DNA from: Primulina eburnea
Lineage: Eukaryota > Streptophyta > Magnoliopsida > Lamiales > Gesneriaceae
Length of the DNA: 64,000 nt
NCBI RefSeq assembly: GCF_022965805.1
Contig: NC_133106.1
Coordinates: 31,919,913-31,983,912, forward strand
Direction: 5' to 3'
Made by a program: the position numbers and the translations under genes. Below are positions 34,656 through 46,751 of the stretch, piece by piece. Numbering within the stretch: position 1 is the first letter of the stretch; each line of letters begins with the position of its first letter. The notes beneath the pieces are model-generated. The model was not told where the DNA came from, did not search any database, and was given only the letters and a program-made list of their open reading frames with translations.

Positions 34656-36970
34656 GGAATGTTGATTTGTGGATGAGATGATAAAATTATATAGATGTGT
34701 ACTATGAGTGATAAGAAGTTTACATATTTTAATTACTTGTTATCCAATGTTTGGTGTGTGACTTTATTGCTAGTTAAACAATTTATATTTATCAATTACA
34801 CCAAACAATACTGAAGAAAATCCCAATGACTTGCTCTAAAACATATTAGACGCGAAAGGATCGATAGTCGTCTGTTATAATGGTGTACAACGTAGTCAGT
34901 CTCGCACATTTATATGAATTAATAAATAATTGAATTAAAATATGAATATAATTATTTATTTACATTTGATATATATCTTTATATATGAAGTCTAAATAAA
35001 ATTTTTAAAAAATATATTTTTTAGTTCTATTAACTTGTTCAATTTTATATTTTGGTCTACTGATTTTTCTAATTATAGTTTTGATTTACTAATTTTAAAT
35101 TTTCATTTATTTTGCTTCAATTGATGATATGATATCGGAACATCATGTTGTGAAACTGAGAAATACTAATATAATATTGAAAATTACTGGTTTGTCAAAT
35201 GTCACATCAGTATTTCAACCAAAATACTGAAATTGGACAAGTTAATGGACAAAGAATCATTTTTTTTCCAAAATAAAACACTATTATAAAACAGTGAAAT
35301 GTTAGATTTAAAGAGATCAATTAATCATGCATGGTTTACTTTAGGCTAAAAAAAGCATTAATTTAATCCACACACAAACACGTTTTTTTCCAAAGAAAGA
35401 ATCATTTTTTCAAAAATAAAACACTATTATAAAACAATGAAATGTTAGATTTTAAAGAGATCAATTAATCATGCATGGTTTACTTTAGGCTAAAAAATCA
35501 TTAATTTAATCCACACACAAACACGTTTTTTCCAAAGAAAGAATCCAATAATAGATGGTTATAACTTTTGGTTTTGCACTTCCAACTACTCAAAAGCTAG
35601 AGTTCCTCATCTACCACCGGCTCTTATAAAAGCAGTTGGATGATCGAGCAGAGAGAGCTGTGTTTCAAATAAAAAAAAGAATTTTTTTTAAAAAAATTAT
35701 ATAATTTTTTTTTTTTTGTAAAACATAATTTTAATTTTTTGTTATGATGATTTCCAAGTTTCCTTGTCCAAAAAATTTAATCTCAACCCACACGTAGACT
35801 CAATTTAAGTTTGTTAATAACTTTATTTTCTCTAATCTTAGCAAGTCAAATACCATATAATATTAATATAACATCTTGAATTGAATTAATACTTGTAAAT
35901 TATACTTATGTAATACCGATTCTTTCACCATGGATCATACTTATGTATTTATTTAACCTAGCCAGCAGACAGATGAATCAATAAAATACATGGACGGAAT
36001 TAACCGACCCTTGCCGTCCCTGGTCCAAATTAAACAAGTATTACCAGTCATCCGCGCTCGTGATCGCCGTTATTACATGCATAATTCGCACACCACGATA
36101 CACGTTTCAATGGTTTCAAAGTATACTAAATACTCACAATGCAACATATATGTTTTCATTGTGAGTTAATTATGATCATCGCCGACCTCGAGACGTATCG
36201 ATACATTGGTTTTTACTATGATTCATGATACTCATACTTGAGATATTATGATACAATTTTACACTTTCATATACTTGGAACAAAAAAAGAAAAGAAAAAA
36301 GAAACCTGAAAGTAGAGTAGAGGTGTACACTAAATAAAGGTTTTGGCTTTTCGGTATTAATTAATGTCTCTTTCTACCATTCCAACGGCTGAAAATCGAT
36401 CCTTTGACCTTTCCTGAAATAATGGAAGTAGGTTTAAGGTTTACTCTTTTATTCATTTAAAATCTTATTATATATTAATAATGAATGTGAATATATGCGT
36501 AGCATCTTAATTAATACCGTAAGATTAATCGTCGATGACGATGAATTTTGTATCCGATTGCGGAAAACGTAAATTTTTTTTTTAAAAAAAACAAAATTCG
36601 TTAAAAAGGAAAAGATCTTAAGACATAAAGTCCCTTTGTCCCATGTATGGAATTAGAAACTACTTTAGCCAAATTCACGAATCATGATCTCACTGTGTGT
36701 GTGTGTGTGTTTATTTTTTTGTTTATGGTTTGTTTTGGTGGTAGGTGTACATGTTACGAAATGCGTGCTTCGATTTTGGGTAGCTGCAATTAAAGTTTGG
36801 TCATATTTTCGGAGTTTAGGGGAGATATTTTTGAGGGGAATGATTTAAGAAAACAAAATTTAAATTATAATATGGTTTTTGGAGAAATGAAATTGCACGT
36901 AATTCTTATAACCATATATCAAATAATATCAGAAAAGGTTTTATAAAATTGTTTCAATATTTTGAAAATA
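34656..36970. other. Intergenic, no gene seen
   Basis: Holds a fold-back type repeat at about 35005-35255 (TTTTGGTCTACTG and its inverse), the tandem duplication at 35251-35543 and a (GT)n at about 36694-36710. No gene is recognised. Confidence 0.5.
35251..35543. repeat. Tandem duplication, two ~145-bp units
   Basis: AAAGAATCAT at 35251 recurs at 35396. Shared landmarks include ACACTATTATAAAACA, ATCATGCATGGTTTACTTTA and CACACACAAACACGTTTTTT, with only indels in A/T runs and single substitutions. Confidence 0.93.
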
Positions 36971-39360
36971 ATATATATATATATATTATTTATATATATT
37001 AAGATGATGAAACTCGCAATCTATATCATTTCGTTTGCACTAAGTAAATTTTTAATTTAATACAACAACATGTAAATTACGCTAATTAAGTAAATCATAT
37101 GTGAAAGACTCGCCAATGAAATTGTTAGAAGAAAATCAAATTCAATCATAGGTCAAACAATCACGTACTTCACCAACTCAGATATCATTAAGGTCAAAAT
37201 CTACTCCACATTAAACGTTACTGATATAAACAACTCAAATAAGTTAAAAACATATTAATGAAAGGGCAAATATCTAAATTCCTTTCTCCACTAGCCCAAG
37301 GCAAATTATATTCTGACATTTATCTTTTTTCAAAGGAAAGAAGGAAATTATTATCTTTTCTTTTCTAGGAGGAAATACAATGCAACGTGAGGTGGTTGGT
37401 GAAGTTATGGGCATGGGATGTGGTTTGGTGGAGATGCATAATTTCCATTGTAGAGTAGGTGCGATTTCTTGGCTTCGTCACCCTAATAAAATTATCTTAA
37501 TTTTCCAATGAAAAAAAAATGATATCATTACACTCACACATGTATACACGGAGTTTGATGTGTTGCACATTTACCGTATAAGACCATGAGATAATACTCA
37601 CATATTTGATATGATAAAACATATTCAAATTGTACATCCAATAGATGAATGTCATCTCATTGATGAACATAAATATGAGCACGTTAACGCATTCATAACA
37701 TATGGAGGAATTCCAGCTTACCGACACCCTAAAAATATATTTCCATTTTAATTTTTATGCTACATATTTGTGTAACTCACAGATAATAATAATAATAATA
37801 ATAATAATAACTTCAAGATTCTTGGGGCTTGTACCAAAATACCATTGTATCGAGAATCAGTTCTACCCAATATCATTGGGAGATCGGGATTAGACTTAGG
37901 TCTTCTTACTAAAAATTTTGTCTGTATGTTCACTCGTTTTACGAGAAAATATATGGGATAAAACCTATCACTTGCTCTTGGTACTTGCTTCCCGTTCCAT
38001 ATATAGGCAGTGATTTCCATGCAAAAGCTTGGCAAATAAGCAGTCCTTGCCCAATTATACCTTAGTTCCATTGTCTGTCCGACCTTCATAATTTTAAACC
38101 TCAACCTTCCATTTTAAATGATATATTTGATCACTTAGAGTTTTGCAATAAACTGAAGAAAACACACAAACAAACACACACACAAAAACATCAAATTCTT
38201 GTTACTTTTCTGTCCAGAAACACACCGGCCAGTCTTGCTGGTTCCACTCCCCACTAAAATTGTAGCCTTTTTCTTATAGAGTAGTTTCTTCTTTTCTACT
38301 TAATTTCATGCATATAGATCAAATGCTACAAATTTAAACAAGGCTGCTTTTTTTTTTAGACAACTTCATATGCACAAAATTTCGAAGCTAGTGAATCAAA
38401 TATTTACTTGCAAATAATTTGATCTGGTTCAAAAAGTAATAACTTATTAAAAATTGAAGTTCAGTAGTTTAAATTACAATAAACTTGAAAAATCGGTTTT
38501 GAAATCAAAATCCTCGCATCTAAACACAGTCTAAGCGAATACCAGATCGCATACAAAGTTTAACATGATCAAGATTTGAAAGTTCTGTTTACTCAAAATT
38601 TTTCAATGGACAATATAAGTTCAGTAGCTAGTTCAAACAGACAATTTCACTTTAGTATATAACAAAGTGATCATTAATTTTTATTTCTTTGGCGAGACAA
38701 GGAAAGAAACATATGAATCACACAGTTTACTATTCTCTCTTTTGGCAGTACTATTGTCTTAACTTCCCAGTTAACAAATAATAGTTCTGTGTTTATATAT
38801 ATACAAGACAATAACCGTATCGATCAATTCCAGAGAAATTCATCATGGCCTTAAAACAAAAACTAATAAATCAATATTAATCTTGAAATAAAAATATATA
38901 GTATTAGTAATAACTTTCAAGTTTCACCTAGGGTTTTTTTTGTTTTGGTGAGAAAATATAAGGTCGAACGGACAATGAGACATAGGTTAAAAGCATCAAG
39001 ATTGCTCACTTGACAAGCCTAGCATGGAAACCTGTTACCTTTTTGAACGATTCCGAATCGAAGATATCTATTTTCTTTGTCTCCGGTGTTTGCATCGTCT
39101 CCGCACTCAAACTTTCCATTTCGACCACAAGAATTTAAGAAATAAAGCTAAACAAATTTTGATAGCTCTCTATTATTTAGGGGAAGTAATCAGAAGATTT
39201 TATAGACCTAAATCGGAATAATTAATTATTTTTTGGTTCGTGTGAGATGAATATTAATTAAATTACAAATTGCTCGCACGTGAGAAAAGGGTTTGGAAGA
39301 CATGTGATGGGATCCTTCTGCTTGCTCTCAACCACCATTCTCATGCCATGCCCATGAAAA
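36971..39360. other. Intergenic, no gene seen
   Basis: AT-rich spacer with an (ATA)n run at 37783-37810. A 114-codon - strand frame (38104-37760) ends in a Leu run made by that microsatellite and is not accepted as a gene. Confidence 0.5.
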
Positions 39361-39365
39361 ATTAG

Positions 39366-39375
39366 CATATATATA

Positions 39376-39436
<61 letters not shown>
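39366..39436. repeat. (AT)n microsatellite
   Basis: AT units interrupted twice by TT, followed by ATTT units. Confidence 0.93.
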
Positions 39437-39448
<12 letters not shown>

Positions 39449-39954
39449 TTATTTATTTATTTATTTATTGTAATAAATTTTTATACGGAGGAATCATTTG
39501 GATTTATTTTATCATTTATCGGCCAAGGGAGATGCTTCAGAATTTTCACTTTTCCATGTCATAAATTCATACAAATATCTTTTAAATTTATCGCTATAAT
39601 AAGAAGATTGTAAAAACATGTCAATATATTTAAAGAGCTTAACTAAAAAAATAGATTTATTTTATATAATATTTCATGTACTCACAATAATTTTTGGTTA
39701 ATTTAAGTCAATCTTGCATGAAAACAATTTACTTTCATATTTAATTTTTGAGTGAGCTAGCTAGGCATTTTATTAACAAGTCAATTTAAAATATTGAAGG
39801 TAAAAACTATCCAACTATAAATATTATTAAATAAGAAACAACTATTTAATAAGAGATATATACTTTTACGAATTTATAAATATTGTTTTCTTCGTCTTTA
39901 AAAATAAAAAATTTGCATTTAAATAATAAAATGATAGGAATTTTCTGGTAAATG

Positions 39955-40195
39955 CTAAAGTCCCAGCCTAACTGGGGAGCCGCTAGTCCTAGCATTCGAG
40001 ACTTCGACTCAATGGACAGGTGCCAAACAAGGTGTTATCACCGGCATCGACATAAAGTTTTCCGATACCGATCTCGAGTCGAAAACCTGACCCGTAAAAA
40101 TTCGCTTTGTGCGTGGCTATCTTTGGAGCACTCAAGGCCAAGAAGATACGGTTAGCCTTGGTGGCTAGCTTCATAAACCCTAGTCACTTTGTACG
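39955..40195 (-). other. GC-rich island with a 61-codon open frame, origin unknown
   Basis: About 240 bp of balanced base composition sits in flanks that are more than 70% AT. On the - strand an ATG at 40174 opens a 61-codon frame ending at 39989, with segments ATHKANFYGSGFRLEIGIGK and LYVDAGDNTLFG. A second frame is open over part of the same stretch (SENFMSMPVITPCLAPVH). Sharp composition edges suggest an inserted sequence, either a transposon piece or DNA from another genomic or organellar source. The motifs feel familiar from plant repeat translations, but I cannot name the family. Confidence 0.4.
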
Positions 40196-40815
40196 TCGCT
40201 ATCAATATATAAAAAAATCGAAGGTTAATTTGCAAAATTTACTATAAAAAACATTACAATATAATAGCCAAATAATATGAACATAAGATTCTAAAATGCC
40301 TTATTTAGTATTTTAATTTTAATTTACATTATTATCTTAGATATGAATGTAAAATATATTCAATTAGAATATGACATAATTATATACTTTGCTTTAAATG
40401 TGAGAAAAATTTAAATTTAAGATATTTTATATTATAATGAGAAATTTACGTTAAGGAATTCGAAATCATACGAGCATGTTTCATATTTGATTATACATGT
40501 GTTTTCTGGTAATAACGATTTTTTATGGGTGATAAATTAATGCTAACAAATCTTTTGGGGTTTTGTCTTGATTAAGATGTTTGAAATCAATTATTACAAA
40601 TTTAATTGATTTGTTCAGATATATTTATGTTTAAACATTTCAAACTTACTTTTTGTTAATTCCTTTACTTTTTTTAAAAAAAAAATTAAAAATTGTCTTT
40701 CATGTTTATCTATTTACGATATTGGTCTTTGTTATTAAAATTGAGCACGTACATTCGATCATTTATTTGAAATTTCGAACATTTGTGATTTGTCCATGGG
40801 AATGAATAGTTACAT

Positions 40816-41187
40816 GGCATTGAATAGGAGTGGAACAGGTCGAGTACTAGATTTTTTAGGTGAATTTTTTTTTTATCCACGCTCGACTTGATTTTTAGAT
40901 TACTCGGCTAGTCAGATGCCCGTCTGGGTTTGGGTCGCCTGGCATTGAATAGGAGTGGAACAGGTCGAGTACTAGATTTTTCGAGTGACATTTTTTTTAT
41001 CCACGCCCGACTTGATTTTTAGATTACTCGGCTAGTCAGATGTCCGTCTGGGTTTGGGTCGCCTGGCATTGAATAGGAGTGGAACAGGTCGAGTACTAGA
41101 TTTTTCGAGTGACATTTTTTTTATCCACGCCCGACTTGATTTTTAGATTACTCGGCTAGTCAGATGTCCGTCTGGGTTTGGGTCGCC
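40816..41187. repeat. Tandem array, 3 x ~124 bp
   Basis: Units begin GGCATTGAATAGGAGTGG at 40816, 40941 and 41065. They include GGAACAGGTCGAGTACTAGA, ATCCACGC(C/T)CGACTTGAT and CGTCTGGGTTTGGGTCGCC. Units 2 and 3 are almost identical and unit 1 differs slightly more, so the array grew by two steps. Confidence 0.95.
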
Positions 41188-41670
41188 ATGCTTTAAGTCT
41201 TATACGCACATTGCAAGTACATATACGCATTGCCCAACGAAATCAATGATAACTCGAAGTGTTGAACATACATATAGGATGAAGCAAGAGAGAAACAGTT
41301 TCCCTAAATATTTAGGGTTTGGGATTATTTTTGAGGGAGACAATTAGGTAGCCAGGTAAATGGGTTATTTGGATGGACCAAAAAACCACGGGCTTTGAAA
41401 AGTCGGGTGACCCACCGGGTAATTAAGGTAAAATGAAATGAATCAAGTGGAATATTAGTAAAAATTTAATGTTTGAATTTGATTCGAATTAAGTATATTT
41501 TCAAACTCTCGAAATTTTTTAATTTTTTTCGGCTCAAGTTCGGGTGGAAATGGAGTTCGAGTTCAACTCGTAATGTTTCGCCCTATTCGAACTATTTCTC
41601 GAACATTAATGCTTGTTAACGAAGATTCAGAAGCTCGAAATATATATATATATATATATATACAATTTTA

Positions 41671-41825
41671 ATATCCTGCATACCTACCGTGCACACCTTT
41701 GTGAGCACCAATGAGGTGTCACTCACCCATTAGATGCATAATTTTTCTATATTTCATCACATCCAATGGGTGAGTGACACATCATTGGTGCTCACAAAGG
41801 TGTGCACGGTAGGTGTGCAGGATAT
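41671..41825. repeat. Near-perfect palindrome (fold-back MITE), 66-bp arms
   Basis: The left arm 41671-41736 and right arm 41760-41825 pair at 63 of 66 positions around a 23-base loop. Arms include CTACCGTGCACACCTTTGTG and GTGTCACTCACCCATT. AT microsatellites lie directly outside both ends (41640-41661 and 41829-41917), so the element probably inserted into an AT tract. Confidence 0.93.
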
Positions 41826-41827
41826 CA

Positions 41828-41828
<1 letters not shown>

Positions 41829-41917
<89 letters not shown>
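41829..41917. repeat. (AT)n microsatellite, 89 bp
   Basis: About 44 uninterrupted AT units, the longest in the window, abutting the palindrome. Confidence 0.96.
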
Positions 41918-41918
<1 letters not shown>

Positions 41919-42437
41919 ACTGGCTAACTGTCGAATAAAATAATTTTAGCTCGAGTTTGGCTCGAGTTCGATAACTTTGAAGACTAATCAAATATCTATC
42001 GAACATACTCGAAACACTCGTAAGCCGTACTTGATTCGTTTGCAACTTTAAACTCGAACCTGACTAATTATTCGAACTATCCGAAAGTATCCACCCAATC
42101 GAGTTGGGATTAAAACTACTCGTTGAACACATGACACATCATCTATCATAATAGCGCCTCGTGGAAAATAATTAAAATGGAAAAAAAATAAAAATAACAT
42201 ATTGAAATTAGAATTTAACAAATGTGTGGTCGAAAATAAAGAGACAGATTACAATTTTTTTAATAAATTAATTGTTTAACGTTTAACTTATTTTTTTTTC
42301 CAGATCAAATTAAATGGAATATCCGTACTATTGCAAGCAGAGTGTTCGAGAGGCTGAGTTAAAATAATACTCGAGCAACACAGCACACCACCTTCTAGTT
42401 TTTTCACTCACCTACCAACTAATCGGAGCGCCGGAGA

Positions 42438-45400
42438 ATGTCGCTGTCCACCTTGAAGCCGGTGACCTGCTGGATACCTCCTGCGACGGGAGAAAATGGT
42501 TCTCACCCAAATGCTTCGAAAGTCACATTGGTGAATAGACAAGCTCTACCTGCTTTCAAGGTTCAAATCAAATCTGTAAGTTTATGCTACCACCTCTTCT
42601 CCTTATGCTCTATTGGTTTTGCTTTCCTTCAACGAGAAAGTGCTACTATGTGAAGTGTTCAAGATCCCGTTTTTTGTTCTTGTTTTTACTCGTGGGCTTG
42701 TATTATTATTTCGGATTCTAGGATTATCTGTTAGTGGATTCTTGACAGTTTCTTGTTTTGATTTATTTTTCGAAGTAAAAAAGTTATGGTAGAAAAGGAC
42801 ATTACTTTAGGACTTCCTTGTGACCGCGGCTGGCACTAACTGTGGCCGTAAACAGCGGGCACGTACTCGGGAATGTTGTGGATGGTGCGTGACCGAGTGA
42901 CAGTTGGCGTCAAGAAAGTTTAGGATGACGAAAATTGATTTCTTTTAAAAAATTGCTAATAAATTTCTTTTTTCCTTTTCTCTCTTGATGGGGGTGGAAG
43001 TAGTAATTGTTTGTTGATTTTTTAAGCTGAATGAACGGACTTGTAGAAATCTTATCATCTCTGTATCGTTGAGGCTGTCCAAATTGGTCTCAAATCACTG
43101 TTATAGCGAGACAACAACGTAACTTGCAGCCAAAACTTTCCCCAGGATCTAATGCAACATGCTGTCTAGTTAATTATTATATTAAATGCTGATTATTGAT
43201 GTCTTTTAGATTACATTTGGATGAGAGAATTTGATTTGAAGAGGTATTTGAAGGAATTCATCATGATACCATTACAATTACATCTACATGGTTTATTGAG
43301 AGATGTATTTGAAATTCGCCCATCATAAATTTATCCAAGCAATCCAATTAATTTAAATCCGTGGATTTGAAATTCATAGCTTCAAATCCTTCTATCCAAA
43401 TACAACCTCGGTTAATTTTTAAGGATGAAGGACATATTAGTCATGCCTCAGCTCTCATCAACCCAATCAATAAACAGATGAAGTAAAGTTTCTGTGTATC
43501 AAATGCCTTTTAAGAGAAGGTGGTTTTCGGGAAAGGAGGGGCAAATTTAAGGGCTGTTTTTCCTAGAAAGTGTGAATTGAATCTTGCCTATTAAATTCAC
43601 AAGCTTGTGTCTATGTGCATTTCCATCCTCTTTTAACAAAACAAACTGGTACTGCTTGTTTTTAGGGAGTTAGGGGTGTAAACTGCATTTGGTTTAATAC
43701 TTTTATTGTCTTATCTTCTTTCTGTCGTTATGTTTCTCATTCTGCGTGGAATCGATAATGCCGTCATGCATGCACTCAGAACACTGGCCAACTATTTACC
43801 CCAGAGTTGCTTAGCTACTCAACCCATGGTGCAAACCACCCCAGAATTCCTATTTTTTTCTTTTTCCTTATGGAAATAATCTGCGTTATAAGTGGAGAGT
43901 GAGACCCAATTGTCTCAAGGCAAGCAGCAAAACTAGAGAAAGATCTTTCTTTCGTTTTAAATTTCCCCTTTGAATGGCTGGTACCAGGTTTTGTCGAAAA
44001 CTTTAGTTATTGGATATAATTAACTGTTACTAACCCAACATTGGAAGGGGTTGAAATTTTAAAGAAATTTAATATGTTTTTCATCTATCAATTTATATTT
44101 TTCCCCGAACATAAATATTTGAGTTTGAGTTTGAAAATTTTATTCTCAGTTAGTTAAATTATGAATTTGAAACCAGTATTTTTTAAAAATGGAGATTTAT
44201 GGATATTATTTGAGGTGTGAACTATGATACTATTATATTAGATTTAAGTTTGAAAAATAGAAATCAAAAGTAAACAAATATTAAATTAAAATATACACTA
44301 TCATTTAACCAATCATTATTCCTCAAATTTTAAACATGTAAATGATAGATAAGTTGCAATTTTAGCTTCGAAAATATCATAAATTTAAATTACATTTCTT
44401 TATACCATTGACATGCTCTATTTATGATTTCTTGAATTTGAAAGACTTCAAAGGTCAATGAAATTTTTACAAACCTCTTTGTTTTAATGGTTTTGCTGTC
44501 TTGAATACAACCACGGACATGTGACGGAGAAGTGAAATGAAAGTAAAATAGATTACATTTGCAAAAAGTTTGTTGGTCCGGACAAAATCAAAAAAGTGTA
44601 TAGAAAGGTTTCATTAACTTGTGATAAATTATTCTATTCAATCTACCGGATGCTTGATGTAGTCACTGGTATCAAGACCCAAACACGCGGGGCTGTTTCG
44701 TGATTAATGTTGGGTTCAAAATATTCTATTAATGTTCAAGTCAGGAAACTTGTTTGTATGCTATTTGAAAATAATGCAATTGAAAATTGCAAATTACAGG
44801 CTGAAAACTAAGTGGTAGAAGATTTTCATCATGGCTCAATGGTCTGATTCAACCTTTCTACCCCAATCTTTTCACATATGAGAAGGAACGTCCTAGTGAA
44901 AATTATTGAATCCTCTCGTCTATCTGAGTTTCTTTCATCCTATTATTGTTTGTAGTTCTGGAGCTTAGTCTTGATCTTCATCATGCAAACTGAAGCTCAA
45001 AGTTCTACCTAGGAAGTTCAAATAGATTTGGTCTAAAATCTGTTCTGATTACATAGATAGCTCGTTACAACAGTTTACAAAAAAATTCAAGACTTCCTTC
45101 TCTCTGTAGATTTTCACTCAACTACCTAGTAACCTCAACAACAACACAAGATGTTGATGAGTGATGTTCTTTGCAAATAAAGTAATTCTGAGCCAAAACT
45201 ATTTGGGCTTCTTCAAGTAAATTTTCTGAGAAATGATAGATTGAGAAGAATTGAAGTTTTATTCAATTTCGCTGTTTTATGGGTCATCATCGTGCTTCCA
45301 TTCTTCAAATCACCTTACCTTAGTCTAGAATTTTCTTTTTATTGCTGTATTTCAAATGCCAGTTGATACAATTTCTGAAATTCATGCTGTCCTCTGCCTG

Positions 45401-46751
45401 TTATTCATCATGATGTTCGGTTGATTGTCGTACCACTAGTTTTCTGTCATTTATATTTCACTGATAAATGTCTAGCCAAAATCTGCACTGACTAGTTCAA
45501 AAATCAATAATCCTCCTCCTGAACAACTTTACTGAATTAAATAGCTAGTCATCTACTGACATAAACTCTTGGCTAACGTCTGCTCTTTTTCGTTTGGCCT
45601 TTCAGTAATCTCTTAATTAACCTGTTACTCTACTGCACTTATTTGTTATATATTCATGTTGCTATTGCTTTACGTGCCATGCGAACAACCATCTAGCTCA
45701 GCTTTCTGTAGTACTCTGTTGTGTTTCTACTTTCTTTTTTCCTGCACTTCATGGTCTTTTGCTTACTTCTTGTTATTTCCACAGTAAATTCAGGCTAGAG
45801 ATTTACTCATATAAATTATAAAAGGATAATTGGATGCAGCTATACATAATCATTTCATCAAAATCTTTTACTGCATCGGTGCACAAACAGGAACATCTAC
45901 TCTTGAGTTTTACATGTACGATTCTTATCATGAGAACATAATTTTTCTTATCGTTGGGCATGTCCTTGGACGATGGGTCATAATTTTTTATGATTATCTA
46001 GATTATATGTTCTCTGTTTTTAAGTTACTGTTCATTGCTGTTTTATTGAGTTTTCTTACACATGTAACATGTGGAGATTATTAGCCTTTACATGCATTTT
46101 TGTTCCTTATTTTCTTATTTTGTTTGTTAGTTGCTGCTCGATATAAATTTCTCAATTTGGCCTTGTTCAGCGGGCAATACTGGCTCAAATTCAAGGACAC
46201 GAGTCATTTCATGTCAGATAACTTCTTTTTTATTCAAAAAGTTAGATAGAGGCATAGAGCAGTCTAGTCAATTGGGAAATAATAACATTCTATTTGCCCA
46301 TGTCCCCGGTGTTAATGATGTAAGGAGATGATGCAGTCTTTTCCTCTACTTGCAGATGAAAGAAACGGAGCAGCCACTTTTGCAGGAGCGTTCCACTGTC
46401 TCCTCTAGGAGGGAAATGATGCATTTAACTGCCGTAACTCTTTGTTTTACCTCTCTTTTCTTCCCAGCACCTGCAGAAGCACGCCCGAGAAATGCTACCG
46501 CGAAACAGAAGATTGTGGAGAAACTCGATGAGCTCAAGCAAAAGGCTGGGTTGTCCAAGCCAAAAGACGAAGGCAAAGGAAATGAGCCAAAAGATAATGA
46601 AGCAAAGAAGTCAAAGCCAACCAATGAGATGTATGGGAGTAAAGCAAAATCAAAAGATGACGTTGCAGGAACAAATCCTGGAGCCGCGTCTCCAACCCTC
46701 CCACCTCTCAATTTCCTAACTGGACGAACCGTGGAAACCTCAGTTTCATGA
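42438..46751 (+). CDS. Putative thylakoid-lumen protein with twin-arginine signal (two exons)
   Basis: Exon 1 is 42438-42575 (ends TCT|GTAAGT) and exon 2 is 46356-46751 (TTGCAG|ATGAAA ... TGA). They join in phase 0 to give 177 aa. Residues 1-60 are Ser/Thr/Lys-rich with few acids, like a chloroplast transit peptide. Residues ~61-88 read SSRREMMHLTAVTLC...FFPAPAEA, a twin-Arg pair, hydrophobic core and A-x-A site, as used by Tat-imported lumen proteins. The remaining ~88 residues are highly charged (KQKIVEKLDELKQKAG, many Lys/Asp/Glu), then Pro-rich, ending NFLTGRTVETSVS. No catalytic domain is seen and I do not recognise the family. The 3.8-kb intron is large for so small a gene; a missed middle exon in phase 0 cannot be excluded. 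AATAAA near 46807 is a likely poly(A) signal. Confidence 0.7.
42576..46355 (+). other. Intron of the putative lumen-protein gene
   Basis: A 3.78-kb intron. The segment at about 43205-43415 has imperfect inverted ends (TTACATTTGGATGAGAG and CTATCCAAATACAACC), so it is probably a small DNA transposon. The rest shows no repeat or coding signal that I recognise. Confidence 0.6.
43205..43415. mobile_element. Probable small DNA transposon (MITE) in intron
   Basis: About 210 bp with imperfect inverted termini. The same right terminus occurs near 14600-14635 (AAATCCTTCTTTCCAAACAC). Confidence 0.5.

Noticed and set aside
37380..37511. 43-codon + strand frame MQREVVGEVMGMG
   Set aside because: Short, no family resemblance, ends in AT-rich sequence; likely chance.
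37760..38104. 114-codon - strand frame ending in a Leu run
   Set aside because: The Leu run is a translated (ATA)n microsatellite, no upstream ATG begins it cleanly (first Met is five codons in), and no domain is recognisable.
41734..42045. YIYIYI-repeat proteins on both strands
   Set aside because: Translations of the 89-bp AT microsatellite.
45830..46331. Extra exons inside the long intron of the lumen-protein gene
   Set aside because: Open frames there have AT-rich, hydrophobic random-looking translations; the two outer exons already join in phase.
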